Shown here in pieces: positions 1 to 8,201 of a stretch of DNA of 64,000 bases. This DNA comes from Muricoccus harenae (GTDB lineage Bacteria; Pseudomonadota; Alphaproteobacteria; Acetobacterales; Acetobacteraceae): the NCBI RefSeq assembly GCF_009848505.1, contig NZ_WWDL01000021.1, positions 40,662-104,661 on the forward strand, read 5' to 3'. The notes below the pieces were generated by a model. It was given only the letters and a program-made list of their open reading frames with translations, was not told where the DNA came from and ran no database searches. How positions within the stretch are numbered: position 1 is the stretch's first letter; every line of letters begins with the position of its first letter. The translations under genes were made by a program, and so were the position numbers.

Positions 1-494
1 GTGGTCAGCAGGATGGGGAAGAAGCACAGGCTGAAGGTGATCAGCATATTGGTGAAGATGCCGTAGCTCATCCACACGACCACGATGGGGCCGAGCGCGA
101 CCTTCGGGATCATGTTCAGCGTGACCAGCAGCGGAAAGACCAACAGCATCAGGAGGCTCGACCAGGAGAAGAGCAACGCGAGGCTGACGCCCAGCGCCAC
201 CGCCAGCAGGTAGCCGCCGAGGATCTCCGCCGCCGTCACCAGCGTGTTTGAGACCCAGGCATTGGTCGGCGCGGCGAGGGTGGCAAGCACGTCGCTGGGC
301 GCAGGCAGGATGAAGGCGGGGATCTTCGCCGCCTTCACCAGCAATTCCCACAGCAGCACGACAGCGACATGGACGAGGACGATCACCGCCCAGCGGCGGC
401 GCGTGGCCCGGGCAGCCGCGGCGACGCGGGCGTCCGTTTGCGCATCCGCCGTGGGTACAGCCTGGATGTCGGTGCTCGCCGCATTCGCGATCAT
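1..494 (-). CDS. ABC transporter permease, SsuC/TauC family (partial)
   Basis: This is the inner-membrane permease of an SsuABC/TauABC/ThiXYZ-like uptake system; its 3' end lies beyond the left edge. The start is ATG at 494, with AGGAAAGG about 8 bases upstream. After a polar Ala/Arg-rich N-terminus of about 35 residues come hydrophobic segments and the ATPase-docking loop characteristic of the family (NMIPKVALGPIVVVW). A putative operator (566-581) lies just upstream, between this gene and the TetR gene on the same strand. The matching binding protein is divergently encoded at 1348; the ATPase is presumably off-window. The substrate cannot be told from sequence: sulfonates, taurine, nitrate and pyrimidine precursors all use this family. 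Confidence 0.85.
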   Translation of the reverse strand, partial: MIANAASTDIQAVPTADAQTDARVAAAARATRRRWAVIVLVHVAVVLLWELLVKAAKIPAFILPAPSDVLATLAAPTNAWVSNTLVTAAEILGGYLLAVALGVSLALLFSWSSLLMLLVFPLLVTLNMIPKVALGPIVVVWMSYGIFTNMLITFSLCFFPILLT

Positions 495-565
495 TCCCGG
501 CCTTTCCTCTGCTGTCCGGCCTTACGGACCGGAGGCGGAACGCTAACGGGAAGCCTCGCGCAGTG

Positions 566-581
566 TCAACCAACTGGTTGA
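566..581. promoter_or_regulatory. Putative TetR operator upstream of permease
   Basis: The inverted repeat tcaacc-aact-ggttga lies between the permease start (494) and the tetR stop (589). Its CAACC-N4-GGTTG core is repeated at 1251-1264 upstream of tetR, so both are likely sites for the TetR encoded between them. Binding is inferred. Confidence 0.6.
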
Positions 582-588
582 TAGCCGG

Positions 589-1230
589 TCAGGGGCGCAG
601 TGCGGAGAGGACGAACTCGATGGTGTGGCGCCGGCGCCGCGCGATGGCTGCCCTGGTGTCCAGCCGCGTTCCAAAGATCGCCGAGAGCGTGCGGTTGTTA
701 GAGAAGTAGAAATAGGCAATGCCGGCGATGGAGATATAGACATCCACCGGGTCGAGGTCGCCCCGGAACAGGCCGGCGGCGGCACCGCGCCGCAGTGTTT
801 CGTCCAGCAGACCAACCAGGGGCGAATGCATCTCCATGAGGCGCGGCGATTCACGCACATGCCGCGCACTGTGCTGGTTCTCGTCGTTCAGCAGGGCCAC
901 GAATTCCGGGTGCCGGGCGAGGTGGTCGAAGGAAAAGCCGACCAGCCTTTCCATCGCGTCCCGCGGTGGGAGGTCGGCCAGGTGCAGGGCCTGCTCCTTC
1001 GTGCGGATCTCCGCATAGACCTCCTCCAGCGCTGCCGCGTAGAGGTCCTCCTTGGTGCCGAAGTGATGGTAGACGAGCTGCTTGTTCACCCCCGCCCGCG
1101 CGGCGATCTCATCCACCCGCGCGCCGGCAAGTCCCTTCTCCGCGAACTCGCCGATCGCAGCATTCAGCAGGGCGCGGCGCGTGCTGTCCGGGTCACGGCG
1201 CCCCTGTGGGCGGCGGGGTGACGGGGTCAT
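589..1230 (-). CDS. TetR/AcrR family transcriptional regulator
   Basis: A 213-residue one-component repressor. Residues about 15-65 form the TetR winged helix-turn-helix, with the recognition part around VDEIAARAGVNKQLVYHHFG; the remainder is the ligand-binding and dimerisation domain. The chosen ATG at 1230 gives an N-terminus of MTPSPRRPQ followed directly by the DNA-binding domain; a longer reading into the divergent gene is a shadow. It sits between the permease and the divergent binding-protein gene and is flanked by two copies of the same inverted repeat, so it probably represses both the transporter and itself. The inducer is unknown. Confidence 0.9.
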   Translation of the reverse strand: MTPSPRRPQGRRDPDSTRRALLNAAIGEFAEKGLAGARVDEIAARAGVNKQLVYHHFGTKEDLYAAALEEVYAEIRTKEQALHLADLPPRDAMERLVGFSFDHLARHPEFVALLNDENQHSARHVRESPRLMEMHSPLVGLLDETLRRGAAAGLFRGDLDPVDVYISIAGIAYFYFSNNRTLSAIFGTRLDTRAAIARRRRHTIEFVLSALRP

Positions 1231-1250
1231 GGCCAGCGGAACATCCTTAC

Positions 1251-1264
1251 CAACCGTTTGGTTG
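1251..1264. promoter_or_regulatory. Putative TetR operator in tetR/binding-protein intergenic region
   Basis: caacc-gttt-ggttg, an inverted repeat with the same arms as the site at 567-580. It lies 21 bases upstream of tetR and 84 bases upstream of the divergent binding-protein gene, a typical place for joint repression. Confidence 0.6.
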
Positions 1265-1347
1265 AATGCTGTTGCGATGCGGAAGCGGCGTGATAGGGTT
1301 TCCAAAACGCCGCCCGCGCAGGGCCTCGATAAGGGGATAAGCTCCGC

Positions 1348-2364
1348 ATGACCAGGGACCGTTCCGCCTTCTCCCGCCGCGGAATCCTTCTCGCCGGCCT
1401 TGCCGCGCCCTTCATCGCCCCGCGCAGCGCCTTCGCCCGGGAACGCGTGACCTTCGTGCTGAACTGGACGCCGGGGGCGGATCACGGCCCCTATTTCTTC
1501 GCCAAGGCCCAGGGCTGGTACGAGAAGGCGGGGCTGGACGTGACGATCGAGACGGGCCGCGGCTCCGGCCCCTCCGCGCAACGCGTGGCGGCGGGCACCG
1601 CGCAGCTTGGCATCTCTGAAATGCCGACGGCGCTGTTGGCGCGCAGCCGTGGCGGCAACCTGGCCGCTGTCATGACTGTCTATGCGAACACCCCGCAGAC
1701 CTTCTACTGGCTGCGCAGCAGCGGCATCTCCGAGCCGAAGGATTTCGTCGGCCGTTCCGTCGGAAACCCGCCCGGAGACGCGGCGCGGGTGATGTGGCCA
1801 GCCTTCGCCAGGCGGGCGGGAATCGATCCCGCGTCCGTCCGCTTCGTCAACATCACGCCCGCGGCCAAGGTGCCCTCGTTGAAGAACAAGGTGATCGACA
1901 TCACCACGGATTTCTACAACTCGCATGACGTGAAGCTCCGTGAATTCGGCGCCGATCTCGGCTTCCTGCGCTGGAGCGATACGGGGCTGAACTCCTATGG
2001 CAACTCGATCATCGCGAATGGCGATGTGCTGGCGAAGCAGCCGGACCTGGTGCGCAGCTTCGTGCAGGTTTCGCAGCGCGCCTTCGCGGCCTGCGTGGCC
2101 GATGCAAAGCTGGGGCTGGATGCCCTCTTCGCCGCCGCCTCCGGCCTGGAGGAGCGCAGCCAGCGGGACCAGTGGGAGCGCGTGAAGGAGATGATGCGCG
2201 ACCCGACCACCACCTCCGTCGCGCTCGGCGTATTCGATGCGGAGCGGATGAAGGCGGATTATGAGCTGATCCAGGCGCATTTCGAAGGAGCGCAGCCCTT
2301 CGAGCTGGAGAAGGCCTATACGAATGCCTTCCTGGATACATCGATCAAGATGACGGCGGGCTGA
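1348..2364 (+). CDS. ABC transporter substrate-binding protein, NMT1/SsuA-like
   Basis: A 338-residue periplasmic binding protein, probably serving the permease at 1-494. The N-terminus carries a twin-arginine signal (SRRGILLAGL) with a likely cleavage after SAFA near residue 30. The mature part opens with VTFVLNWTPGADHGPYFFAKAQGWY, abridged here to its hallmarks NWTPGADH and AKAQGWY, typical of NMT1/THI5-like solute receptors. The start ATG is preceded by AGGGGAT at good spacing. Likely controlled by the neighbouring TetR. Candidates for the ligand include pyrimidines, sulfonates and other aromatic or heterocyclic compounds; none can be chosen from sequence. Confidence 0.88.
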   Translation: MTRDRSAFSRRGILLAGLAAPFIAPRSAFARERVTFVLNWTPGADHGPYFFAKAQGWYEKAGLDVTIETGRGSGPSAQRVAAGTAQLGISEMPTALLARSRGGNLAAVMTVYANTPQTFYWLRSSGISEPKDFVGRSVGNPPGDAARVMWPAFARRAGIDPASVRFVNITPAAKVPSLKNKVIDITTDFYNSHDVKLREFGADLGFLRWSDTGLNSYGNSIIANGDVLAKQPDLVRSFVQVSQRAFAACVADAKLGLDALFAAASGLEERSQRDQWERVKEMMRDPTTTSVALGVFDAERMKADYELIQAHFEGAQPFELEKAYTNAFLDTSIKMTAG

Positions 2365-2370
2365 GGAAGG

Positions 2371-2415
2371 AAGGCCGGGGGGAGGTATCCCCCCGGACCC
2401 CCTTCTATTTTTATC
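2371..2415 (+). terminator. Terminator-like dispersed element, copy A+
   Basis: A perfect 9-bp stem (ccgggggga / tccccccgg, 2375-2383 with 2388-2396) followed by ACCCCCTTCT and ATTTTTAT, directly after the binding-protein gene. The same layout recurs inverted at 2415-2461 and again at 37185-37231. Confidence 0.7.
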
Positions 2416-2461
2416 GGAAAGAAGAAGATGGGGGTCCGAGGGAATTCTTTCCCCTGGCCTT
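2415..2461 (-). terminator. Terminator-like dispersed element, copy A-
   Basis: On the minus strand this reads GGCCAGGGGAAAG-AATTCCCTCGG, then ACCCCCATCTTCTTC, the same architecture as copy A+ but facing it. It lies just outside the stop of the convergent hydrolase gene (2463), so each gene has its own copy. Confidence 0.6.
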
Positions 2462-2462
2462 T

Positions 2463-3338
2463 TTACCCCTTTGCCGCCCGCACCACGGCCCGGAGGATCG
2501 GGCTCTCCGGCTGCATGTATTGGTCGAGGATGTCGAAGTGGTCATGGCCGGGCAGCACATGCACCTCCGGATCGGCGCCATGCCGTCGCAGGTGGTGAGC
2601 GTAGCGGAAGGTCAGGTCGATCCAGTGCCAGGGCTCACGCCCGCCGACAAAGAGATGCACGGGGCAGTTTGCGGTGGGTGCGCGCCGCTCCAGGTCATGC
2701 CGTGCCGCGATCTCCGGCGTCAGGCGCAGATCGGCGTTCACCGTGGTGAGCATCGCGGGCGCTGGATCGTAGATGCCGCTGATCATCACGGCGCCGCGCA
2801 GGAAGGTGGAATCCAGTCCGCGCGCGCCCCAGTCCTCGGCCAATGCCGCCGCGCAGAGATGCGCCCCGGCGGAATGGCCGGACAGGCTGATGGCCATCGG
2901 GTTCCCGCCATATTCGGCAATGTGGCGCCGGGTCCATTCCACCGCGGCGATGGCGGAATCCACGGTGCCGTCCAGCGTGGAGTCTGGGCACAGCTCGTAG
3001 CTGGCGATCACTGCGGTGATGCCCTGCCGCACCAGCGCCTGCGCGATAAAGGCGAAGCTCTCCTTGTCATTGGCGCGCCAGTAGCCGCCATGGAAGAAGA
3101 CATGCACCGGGGCATTGGACTGGGCCGCGGGATAGACATCCAGCCGGCGCCTCGGATGGTCGCCATAGGCGATGTCGCGGTGCTTGCGCAGCCCGGCATG
3201 GGCGGCATCATTCGCGGGCGTGCGCCGGAGGCGATGCGTGGCGAAATCCGGGAAGGCGCGCTGGGGATTGTAGTGGAACTCATGCTCTTCGGGAGAGAGC
3301 GAGGCCCAAAAGGGCGCGGCTTGGCTCAAGGCATGCAC
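2463..3338 (-). CDS. Alpha/beta hydrolase, arylformamidase-like
   Basis: A 291-residue esterase of the HSL/AFMID group. HGGYW at residues 83-87 forms the oxyanion hole, GHSAGAH at 154-160 supplies nucleophile Ser156, and GHDHFD near the C-terminus carries the catalytic His. HGGYWR with a following DK is the form seen in kynurenine formamidases, but no other kynurenine-pathway gene is nearby, so arylformamidase is only the best guess; a general carboxylesterase is the alternative. No signal peptide is evident, so it is probably cytoplasmic. It is divergent from the GntR gene and convergent with the binding-protein gene. Confidence 0.82.
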   Translation of the reverse strand: MHALSQAAPFWASLSPEEHEFHYNPQRAFPDFATHRLRRTPANDAAHAGLRKHRDIAYGDHPRRRLDVYPAAQSNAPVHVFFHGGYWRANDKESFAFIAQALVRQGITAVIASYELCPDSTLDGTVDSAIAAVEWTRRHIAEYGGNPMAISLSGHSAGAHLCAAALAEDWGARGLDSTFLRGAVMISGIYDPAPAMLTTVNADLRLTPEIAARHDLERRAPTANCPVHLFVGGREPWHWIDLTFRYAHHLRRHGADPEVHVLPGHDHFDILDQYMQPESPILRAVVRAAKG

Positions 3339-3468
3339 TCCGGTGACGGACGCCCCCGATAGAGCCGGGGGACGGATGGTGACAATCGGCGCCCACCCTG
3401 GCCGTGGCGTGGCGACCGGTACCCCGCATCAAGAAGCGGCTTGCTGGCAGGTGGCTGCCATGTCTAGG

Positions 3469-3480
3469 ATCGTGCACGAT
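3469..3480. promoter_or_regulatory. 12-bp palindrome overlapping the GntR start
   Basis: atcgtgcacgat is a perfect palindrome whose last two bases are the first two of the GntR start codon. A related half (gtacgat) follows about 12 bases on. FadR-type GntR proteins bind such T-GT-AC-A repeats, so autoregulation is likely but inferred. Confidence 0.45.
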
Positions 3481-4135
3481 GCAGGATGTACGATCAATAA
3501 CGCGGGTGGGCTTGGCTGAACAGGTCCGCGCCCGGCTTCAGGAACGGATCATGGATCAGGACCTGCCCTCGGGGGCGCGCCTGAACATCGACGCGCTGGC
3601 ACGGGAGATGGGCGTCAGCAGCACGCCGCTGCGCGAGGCGCTGGCGGGGCTCTGCGCCCGGGGCTTGGTCCGCAACGAGGCCTTCCTCGGCTTCACCGTC
3701 GCGCCCATGCCCGACCAGGCCTTTCTGCGGGACCTCTACGACACGCGGCTGCGGCTGGAGCCCTGGCTCGCCGGCCAGGCGGCGGCGCGGATCGGGCCGG
3801 ACGCCATCGCGCGGCTCCGAGCCAGCCTGGACGACATGGGCGCGCATGTGCGGCGCGGCCCGTGGAAGACCCACCGCACCCATGCGGCGGCGGACGAGGC
3901 CTTCCACGACGCCATCGCCGAGGCTTCCGGCAACCAGCCGGGGCGGCAGGCTCTCGCCGCGCTGAATGCGCAGGTGCATGCCTCACGCCTCTACATGGCC
4001 GCCCAGACGGGCGCGGAAGAGACGGCGAAGGAGCACGAGGCGATCCTCGATGCACTGACGCGCCAGGACGCCCGCGCGGCCGAGGCCGCTATGGCACGAC
4101 ATCTCGAAGAATCGCGGGAGCGCCTGGCGCCGTGA
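3479..4135 (+). CDS. GntR family regulator, FadR/FCD subfamily
   Basis: A 218-residue repressor that heads the 3479-12079 operon. Residues about 10-75 are the GntR winged helix (LAREMGVSSTPLREAL); the rest is an all-helical FCD ligand-binding domain with the usual scattered His residues (HRTHAAADEAFHDAI, KEHEAI) that often bind a metal. ATG 3479 was chosen because it begins just before the DNA-binding domain and overlaps the palindrome at 3469-3480. Its stop overlaps the start of the enolase-superfamily gene by four bases (GTGA), so regulator and target are translationally coupled. FCD regulators usually respond to organic acids or sugar acids, which fits the next gene. Confidence 0.92.
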   Translation: MQDVRSITRVGLAEQVRARLQERIMDQDLPSGARLNIDALAREMGVSSTPLREALAGLCARGLVRNEAFLGFTVAPMPDQAFLRDLYDTRLRLEPWLAGQAAARIGPDAIARLRASLDDMGAHVRRGPWKTHRTHAAADEAFHDAIAEASGNQPGRQALAALNAQVHASRLYMAAQTGAEETAKEHEAILDALTRQDARAAEAAMARHLEESRERLAP

Positions 4136-5286
4136 CCACCATCCCCGACAGCGCGGCGCGCATCGCCCGCATCACCCTCCATCCCGTGCTGCATGTCATG
4201 GGCGATGCGGGTGCCTATGGCATGGCGCGGGGCCTGGTTTCCGCCCGCGGCGCCACCATCGTCGAGATCGAGACGAATACGGGCGTGAGTGGATTCGGCG
4301 AGGCCTGGGGGCCGCCGGACTTCTGCGCCGCCTATCTCGATTTCGTCGCGGCCGACTGGCGCGGCGCGCAGCTGGTGGACCATGGCGCGATGTTCCACCG
4401 CGTGCTGGCCCGCAACTACCACTTCGGCGTTCAGAACGGGCTGATGGCGCTGCTCTCCGGCCTCGACATGGCGGTGCATGACGCGCTGGGGAAGGAGCAC
4501 GGGCTGCCCGTGCATGCGCTGATCGGCGGGCAGGCGCGGGATGGCGTGCCGGTCTATGGCTCGGGCGGGTATTTCACCGCGGATCCGGCGCTAGGCCTGG
4601 CCTCGCAGCTGCCGCGCTTCCGTGACTTCGCGGCCTGCAAGATTAAGATTGGCCGCGGCGTCGCGGATGACGTGGCGCGGGTGCGGCTGGCGCGCGAGAC
4701 GCTGGGACCGGAGATGCGAATCGCCGTGGATGCCAACGGCAATTACGGGCTGGACCAGGTGCTGGCCAGCATGCGTGCCATCGCGCCCTTCGGCATCGAC
4801 TGGTATGAGGAGCCGCTGAGCCCGGCGGATGAGGAGGGCTATCGCGCGCTGCACGCGCGCTCCGAGATCTCCATCGCCACCGGCGAGGCGCTCTACACTG
4901 CCTATGCCTTCGACCGGCTGCTGGCGCCGCGCGTGATCGACATCGCGCAGCCCGATCTCGCCCTGTGCGGCGGGCTGTCGCAGGGGCGGCTGATCGGGCA
5001 GCTCTGCACGCTGCGCCATGCGCGGCTTTCGCCGCATGTCTGGGGCACGGGCCTCGGCCTTGCGGCCGCCGTGCATCTCGTTGCGGCGCAGCCGCCCTAT
5101 CCCGCTGTCACGGAAAGCGAGGCGGACCCGCCCTGGGTGGAATATGACGTGGCGGAGAACCCCCTGCGCGACGAGCTGCTGCGCGAGCCGCTGCGGCCAG
5201 TGAATGGCGTGATTCCCGTGCCCCTCGCGCCCGGCCTGGGTGTGGAGCCGGATCGCGCCGCCCTTGAACGTTTCCGGCCACGGTGA
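4132..5286 (+). CDS. Mandelate racemase/muconate lactonizing enzyme family protein
   Basis: A 384-residue enolase-superfamily TIM-barrel enzyme that abstracts a proton alpha to a carboxylate and stabilises the enolate with Mg2+. The pieces are visible in order: KIKIGR (KxK catalytic lysine), AVDANGNY (first metal Asp), WYEEPL (second metal Glu), TGEALY (third), QPDLALCGG (Asp of the His-Asp dyad) and SPHVWGTGLG (catalytic His). This is the mandelate-racemase subgroup pattern, mostly sugar-acid dehydratases. Start GTG 4132 overlaps the gntR stop. The substrate is unknown; the operon's dipeptide-type transporter could mean an amino-acid or sugar-acid conjugate. Confidence 0.88.
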   Translation: MTTIPDSAARIARITLHPVLHVMGDAGAYGMARGLVSARGATIVEIETNTGVSGFGEAWGPPDFCAAYLDFVAADWRGAQLVDHGAMFHRVLARNYHFGVQNGLMALLSGLDMAVHDALGKEHGLPVHALIGGQARDGVPVYGSGGYFTADPALGLASQLPRFRDFAACKIKIGRGVADDVARVRLARETLGPEMRIAVDANGNYGLDQVLASMRAIAPFGIDWYEEPLSPADEEGYRALHARSEISIATGEALYTAYAFDRLLAPRVIDIAQPDLALCGGLSQGRLIGQLCTLRHARLSPHVWGTGLGLAAAVHLVAAQPPYPAVTESEADPPWVEYDVAENPLRDELLREPLRPVNGVIPVPLAPGLGVEPDRAALERFRPR

Positions 5287-5296
5287 GCAAGGCGCG

Positions 5297-6298
5297 GTGA
5301 ACGCCCCCGTCGCCATCTCCCCGCTGCTCCAGGCGGAGCGGCTTTCCGTCGCCTTCCGGGGCGCGAAGGGTTGGTTGACGGCGGTGGAGGACGTGTCCTT
5401 CGCCGTGCCGCCGGGGGAGACGCTGGCGCTGGTGGGGGAAAGCGGCAGCGGAAAGTCCGTCACTGCCATGGCGGTGGCGCGGCTGCACGCCGGCGCCGCC
5501 GGCACGCGCTCCACCGGCGCGCTGCGCTGGCAGGCGCGCGAGGGCGGCACGACCGATCTGCTGGCGCTGCGCGGGGAAGGGCTGCGGCGCCTGCGCGGAC
5601 GGGAGATCGCGGTGGTGTTCCAGGACCCAGGCAGCGCGCTCGATCCGCTGTTCACCATCGGCGACCAGATCGCGGAGACGCTGCGCCACCTGCGGGACAT
5701 CGGCCGGCGCGAGGCCGCGGATAAGGCGGTCGCGTTGCTTGGCCTGGTGGGCATTCCCGATCCGACGAGGCGCGCGGGCGAGTTTCCACACCAGCTTTCG
5801 GGTGGGATGCGGCAGCGGGCCGTCATCGCCCTGGCCCTGGCGGGTGAGCCGCGATTGCTGATCGCGGATGAGCCGACCACCGCGCTCGACGTGACGATCC
5901 AGGCGCAAATCGTGGACCTGCTGCGGGATCTGCAGGCGCGAAATGGTATGGCGATGATCTTCGTCAGCCATGATCTCGGGCTGGTGGCCGAGCTGGCGCA
6001 CCGGATCTGCGTTCTTTACGCGGGGCAGGTGGTGGAGGAGGGAACGGCGGCCGAGGTACTGGCGGCGCCGCGCCATCCCTATACCCGCGCCCTGCTGGAT
6101 TGCATTCCCTCGCTGGAGGGGGAGCCGCCGCGCGGCATTCCGGGGCTGATGCCCAACCCGCTGGCGCCGCCGCCGCATTGTCGCTTCGCGGATCGCTGCG
6201 CGCTGGTGGTGCCCGCCTGCCGCGCCGGACCGGTGCCGCTCTTCGACGTGGCGCCGGGGCGCCGCAGCCGCTGCCTCCGCTGGGAGGAGGTGCCGTGA
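5297..6298 (+). CDS. Dipeptide/oligopeptide ABC transporter ATPase, OppD/DppD-like
   Basis: A 333-residue cytoplasmic ATPase. Walker A is GESGSGKS (residues 47-54), then the Q-loop (VVFQDPGSALDP), signature LSGGM, Walker B LLIADEPTTALD and H-loop VSHDLG. The C-terminal oligo_HPY extension has the expected cysteines (CRFADRCALVVPACR), a possible Fe-S site in this family. GTG 5297 is the start that best follows the upstream stop at 5286; no ATG precedes Walker A at a suitable place. Its stop overlaps the OppF-like gene by GTGA. It acts with the permeases at 10338 and 11285. Confidence 0.93.
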   Translation: MNAPVAISPLLQAERLSVAFRGAKGWLTAVEDVSFAVPPGETLALVGESGSGKSVTAMAVARLHAGAAGTRSTGALRWQAREGGTTDLLALRGEGLRRLRGREIAVVFQDPGSALDPLFTIGDQIAETLRHLRDIGRREAADKAVALLGLVGIPDPTRRAGEFPHQLSGGMRQRAVIALALAGEPRLLIADEPTTALDVTIQAQIVDLLRDLQARNGMAMIFVSHDLGLVAELAHRICVLYAGQVVEEGTAAEVLAAPRHPYTRALLDCIPSLEGEPPRGIPGLMPNPLAPPPHCRFADRCALVVPACRAGPVPLFDVAPGRRSRCLRWEEVP

Positions 6299-7284
6299 GC
6301 GCCCCGATCGTCGAGGGGCGTAGGCTGGTGATGGAGTTCGGCGGGCCGAGCCTGCTGGCGCCGCGCCGCCGTCCCGTGCGTGCCGTGGCGGGGGTGGATC
6401 TTGCCATCCGTCGCGGCGAGGCGCTGGGGCTGGTGGGGGAGAGCGGCAGCGGCAAGTCCACCATCGGTCGGATGCTGCTGCGCCTGGCACGGCCCACGGC
6501 CGGGCAGGTGCTGTTCGACGGACAGGATATCACTGGGGCCGAGCGCGCGGCGATGCGGCCGCTGCGGCGGCGGATGCAGATGGTGTTCCAGGACCCCTTC
6601 GGCAGCCTGAACCCGCGCATGGGGATCGGCGCCTCCATCGCCGAGGGAATGGTGCTGCACCGTCTTGCCACCGGCCACGCGGCGCGCGAGCGGGCGGCGG
6701 CGCTGCTCGAGCGCGTCGGCTTGTCGCCGGGTCTGTATGACCGGCGGCCTGCGGCGCTGTCGGGTGGGCAGAGGCAGCGCGTGGCAATCGCGCGCGCGCT
6801 GGCGGTGGATCCGGATTTCATCGTCGCGGATGAGCCGGTCTCGGCACTGGACGTATCCGTCGGCGCCGAAATCCTGTCCTTGTTGCGGGAGTTGCGGAGT
6901 GAGCGGCAACTCGCGCTGCTCTTCGTCTCGCATGATCTTGGTGCGGTGCGTACGCTCTGCGATCGCGTTGCCGTGCTCTATCTCGGAAGGGTCATGGAGG
7001 AAGGGCAGGCAGCGGCGGTGCTGCGCGCGCCGCGCCATCCCTATACGCGGGCGCTGCTTTCCGCCTCGCCGGGAAGGCCGGGGGAGGCGCGCGGGCCACG
7101 TATCATCCTGCGCGGCGAGATTCCGAGCCCGGCGGCGCCGCCTTCCGGCTGCGTCTTCCGCACGCGCTGCCCTTATGCGCTGCCCGCCTGCGCCGAGAAC
7201 GTGCCTGCGCTGCGTCCCCTCGATACTGACCGCCGCGCCGCCTGCATCCGCGACGACATTCTGGCGATGGAGCAGGCGGCATGA
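6295..7284 (+). CDS. Dipeptide/oligopeptide ABC transporter ATPase, OppF/DppF-like
   Basis: A 329-residue partner ATPase to the gene upstream. Walker A GESGSGKS is at about 48-55, Q-loop VFQDPFGSLNP, signature LSGGQ, Walker B FIVADEPVSALD, and the H-loop VSHDLG. The C-terminal oligo_HPY cysteine motif (CVFRTRCPYALPAC) is intact. The GTG start overlaps the previous stop by four bases, and its own stop overlaps the SDR start (ATGA), so the two ATPases and the SDR are translationally coupled. Confidence 0.93.
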   Translation: MSAPIVEGRRLVMEFGGPSLLAPRRRPVRAVAGVDLAIRRGEALGLVGESGSGKSTIGRMLLRLARPTAGQVLFDGQDITGAERAAMRPLRRRMQMVFQDPFGSLNPRMGIGASIAEGMVLHRLATGHAARERAAALLERVGLSPGLYDRRPAALSGGQRQRVAIARALAVDPDFIVADEPVSALDVSVGAEILSLLRELRSERQLALLFVSHDLGAVRTLCDRVAVLYLGRVMEEGQAAAVLRAPRHPYTRALLSASPGRPGEARGPRIILRGEIPSPAAPPSGCVFRTRCPYALPACAENVPALRPLDTDRRAACIRDDILAMEQAA

Positions 7285-8201
7285 GCATGGCGCGTCTGAT
7301 GGTGGTTGGGGGGGGCGGCTTCGTCGGGGGGCGTGTGCTGCGGCTGGCCGTTGCGCGCGGCATCGCCGCCGCCTCCTTCGGGCCGGGCGAAGTGCCCAGC
7401 GATGACGGCGTGGCGCGGTTCGAGGGCGCGGCGGAGGAGCCGGGCCGCTTCGCTGCCGTGCTGCGGGACTTTGCGCCGGATGCGGTGATCTGGGCCGCCG
7501 GCCACAATCCTTCGGGCGATGGGCTGGCGCGCACGGCGCTCTCCGATCCGGCGCGGGCGGTGGCGGTGAATGCCGGCGGCTTCGCGGCGGTGCTCGCGGC
7601 CTGTGCAGAGGCGGGGGTGCGCCGCGTCGTGCAATGCGGGTCGACGGTCGTCTATGGGCCGCCCGGTCTCTACCCTTCGGAGTGTGTGGACGAGATGGCC
7701 GCTCCGGCGCCGCGCAGCGCCTATGGGCTGTCGAAGCACATGGCGGAGTTGGCAGCGGATTGGGGGGTGGATGCGCTCGGGTTGTCGGTGACGACGCTGC
7801 GCCTGCCGCTCGTGCTCGGGCCAGGGCGCTGGTATGTCGGCGCCGCCACGCTCTTCGCGAGGATGCTGCGCGCGGCGGCTGACGGCTCGGCATCGCATGA
7901 GGTGGTGCCTGCCGCGCCCTTCGACGCCGTGCATGGTGACGACGCGGCCGAGGCGTTGCTGATGCTGGCCGCCCGGCCTGATGCGCCGCGCCTGCTGAAC
8001 ATGGCCGGGCTGACCCTGACCTATGGCCGGATTGCCGCCGCCCTGGGCGGCCGGATCGAGGTGGTGGAGCAGCCCGCGCCCGCGGACCTGCCGCTGGTGG
8101 ATGATTCGCGGCTGCGCACCCTTGGCTGGGCGCCGTGCCGTGCGCTGGACGCGATTCTTTCCGAGACGCTGCACGAAATGACGATGAAGGAGAAGGCGTG
8201 A
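7281..8201 (+). CDS. NAD(P)-dependent epimerase/dehydratase (extended SDR)
   Basis: A 306-residue Rossmann-fold protein. The N-terminal dinucleotide site reads VVGGGGFVGGRVL, and the catalytic Tyr and Lys appear in SAYGLSKHM. It is embedded between transporter ATPases and a RidA-like gene, so it probably oxidises, reduces or epimerises the imported compound after the enolase-superfamily step. Start ATG 7281 overlaps the OppF stop; a second ATG at 7287 is possible. The precise substrate is unknown. Confidence 0.85.
   Translation: MSMARLMVVGGGGFVGGRVLRLAVARGIAAASFGPGEVPSDDGVARFEGAAEEPGRFAAVLRDFAPDAVIWAAGHNPSGDGLARTALSDPARAVAVNAGGFAAVLAACAEAGVRRVVQCGSTVVYGPPGLYPSECVDEMAAPAPRSAYGLSKHMAELAADWGVDALGLSVTTLRLPLVLGPGRWYVGAATLFARMLRAAADGSASHEVVPAAPFDAVHGDDAAEALLMLAARPDAPRLLNMAGLTLTYGRIAAALGGRIEVVEQPAPADLPLVDDSRLRTLGWAPCRALDAILSETLHEMTMKEKA

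Noticed and set aside
589..2280. A 563-residue extension of the TetR reading frame
   Set aside because: Only residues from ATG 1230 onward show a TetR fold; the rest is antisense to the binding-protein gene.
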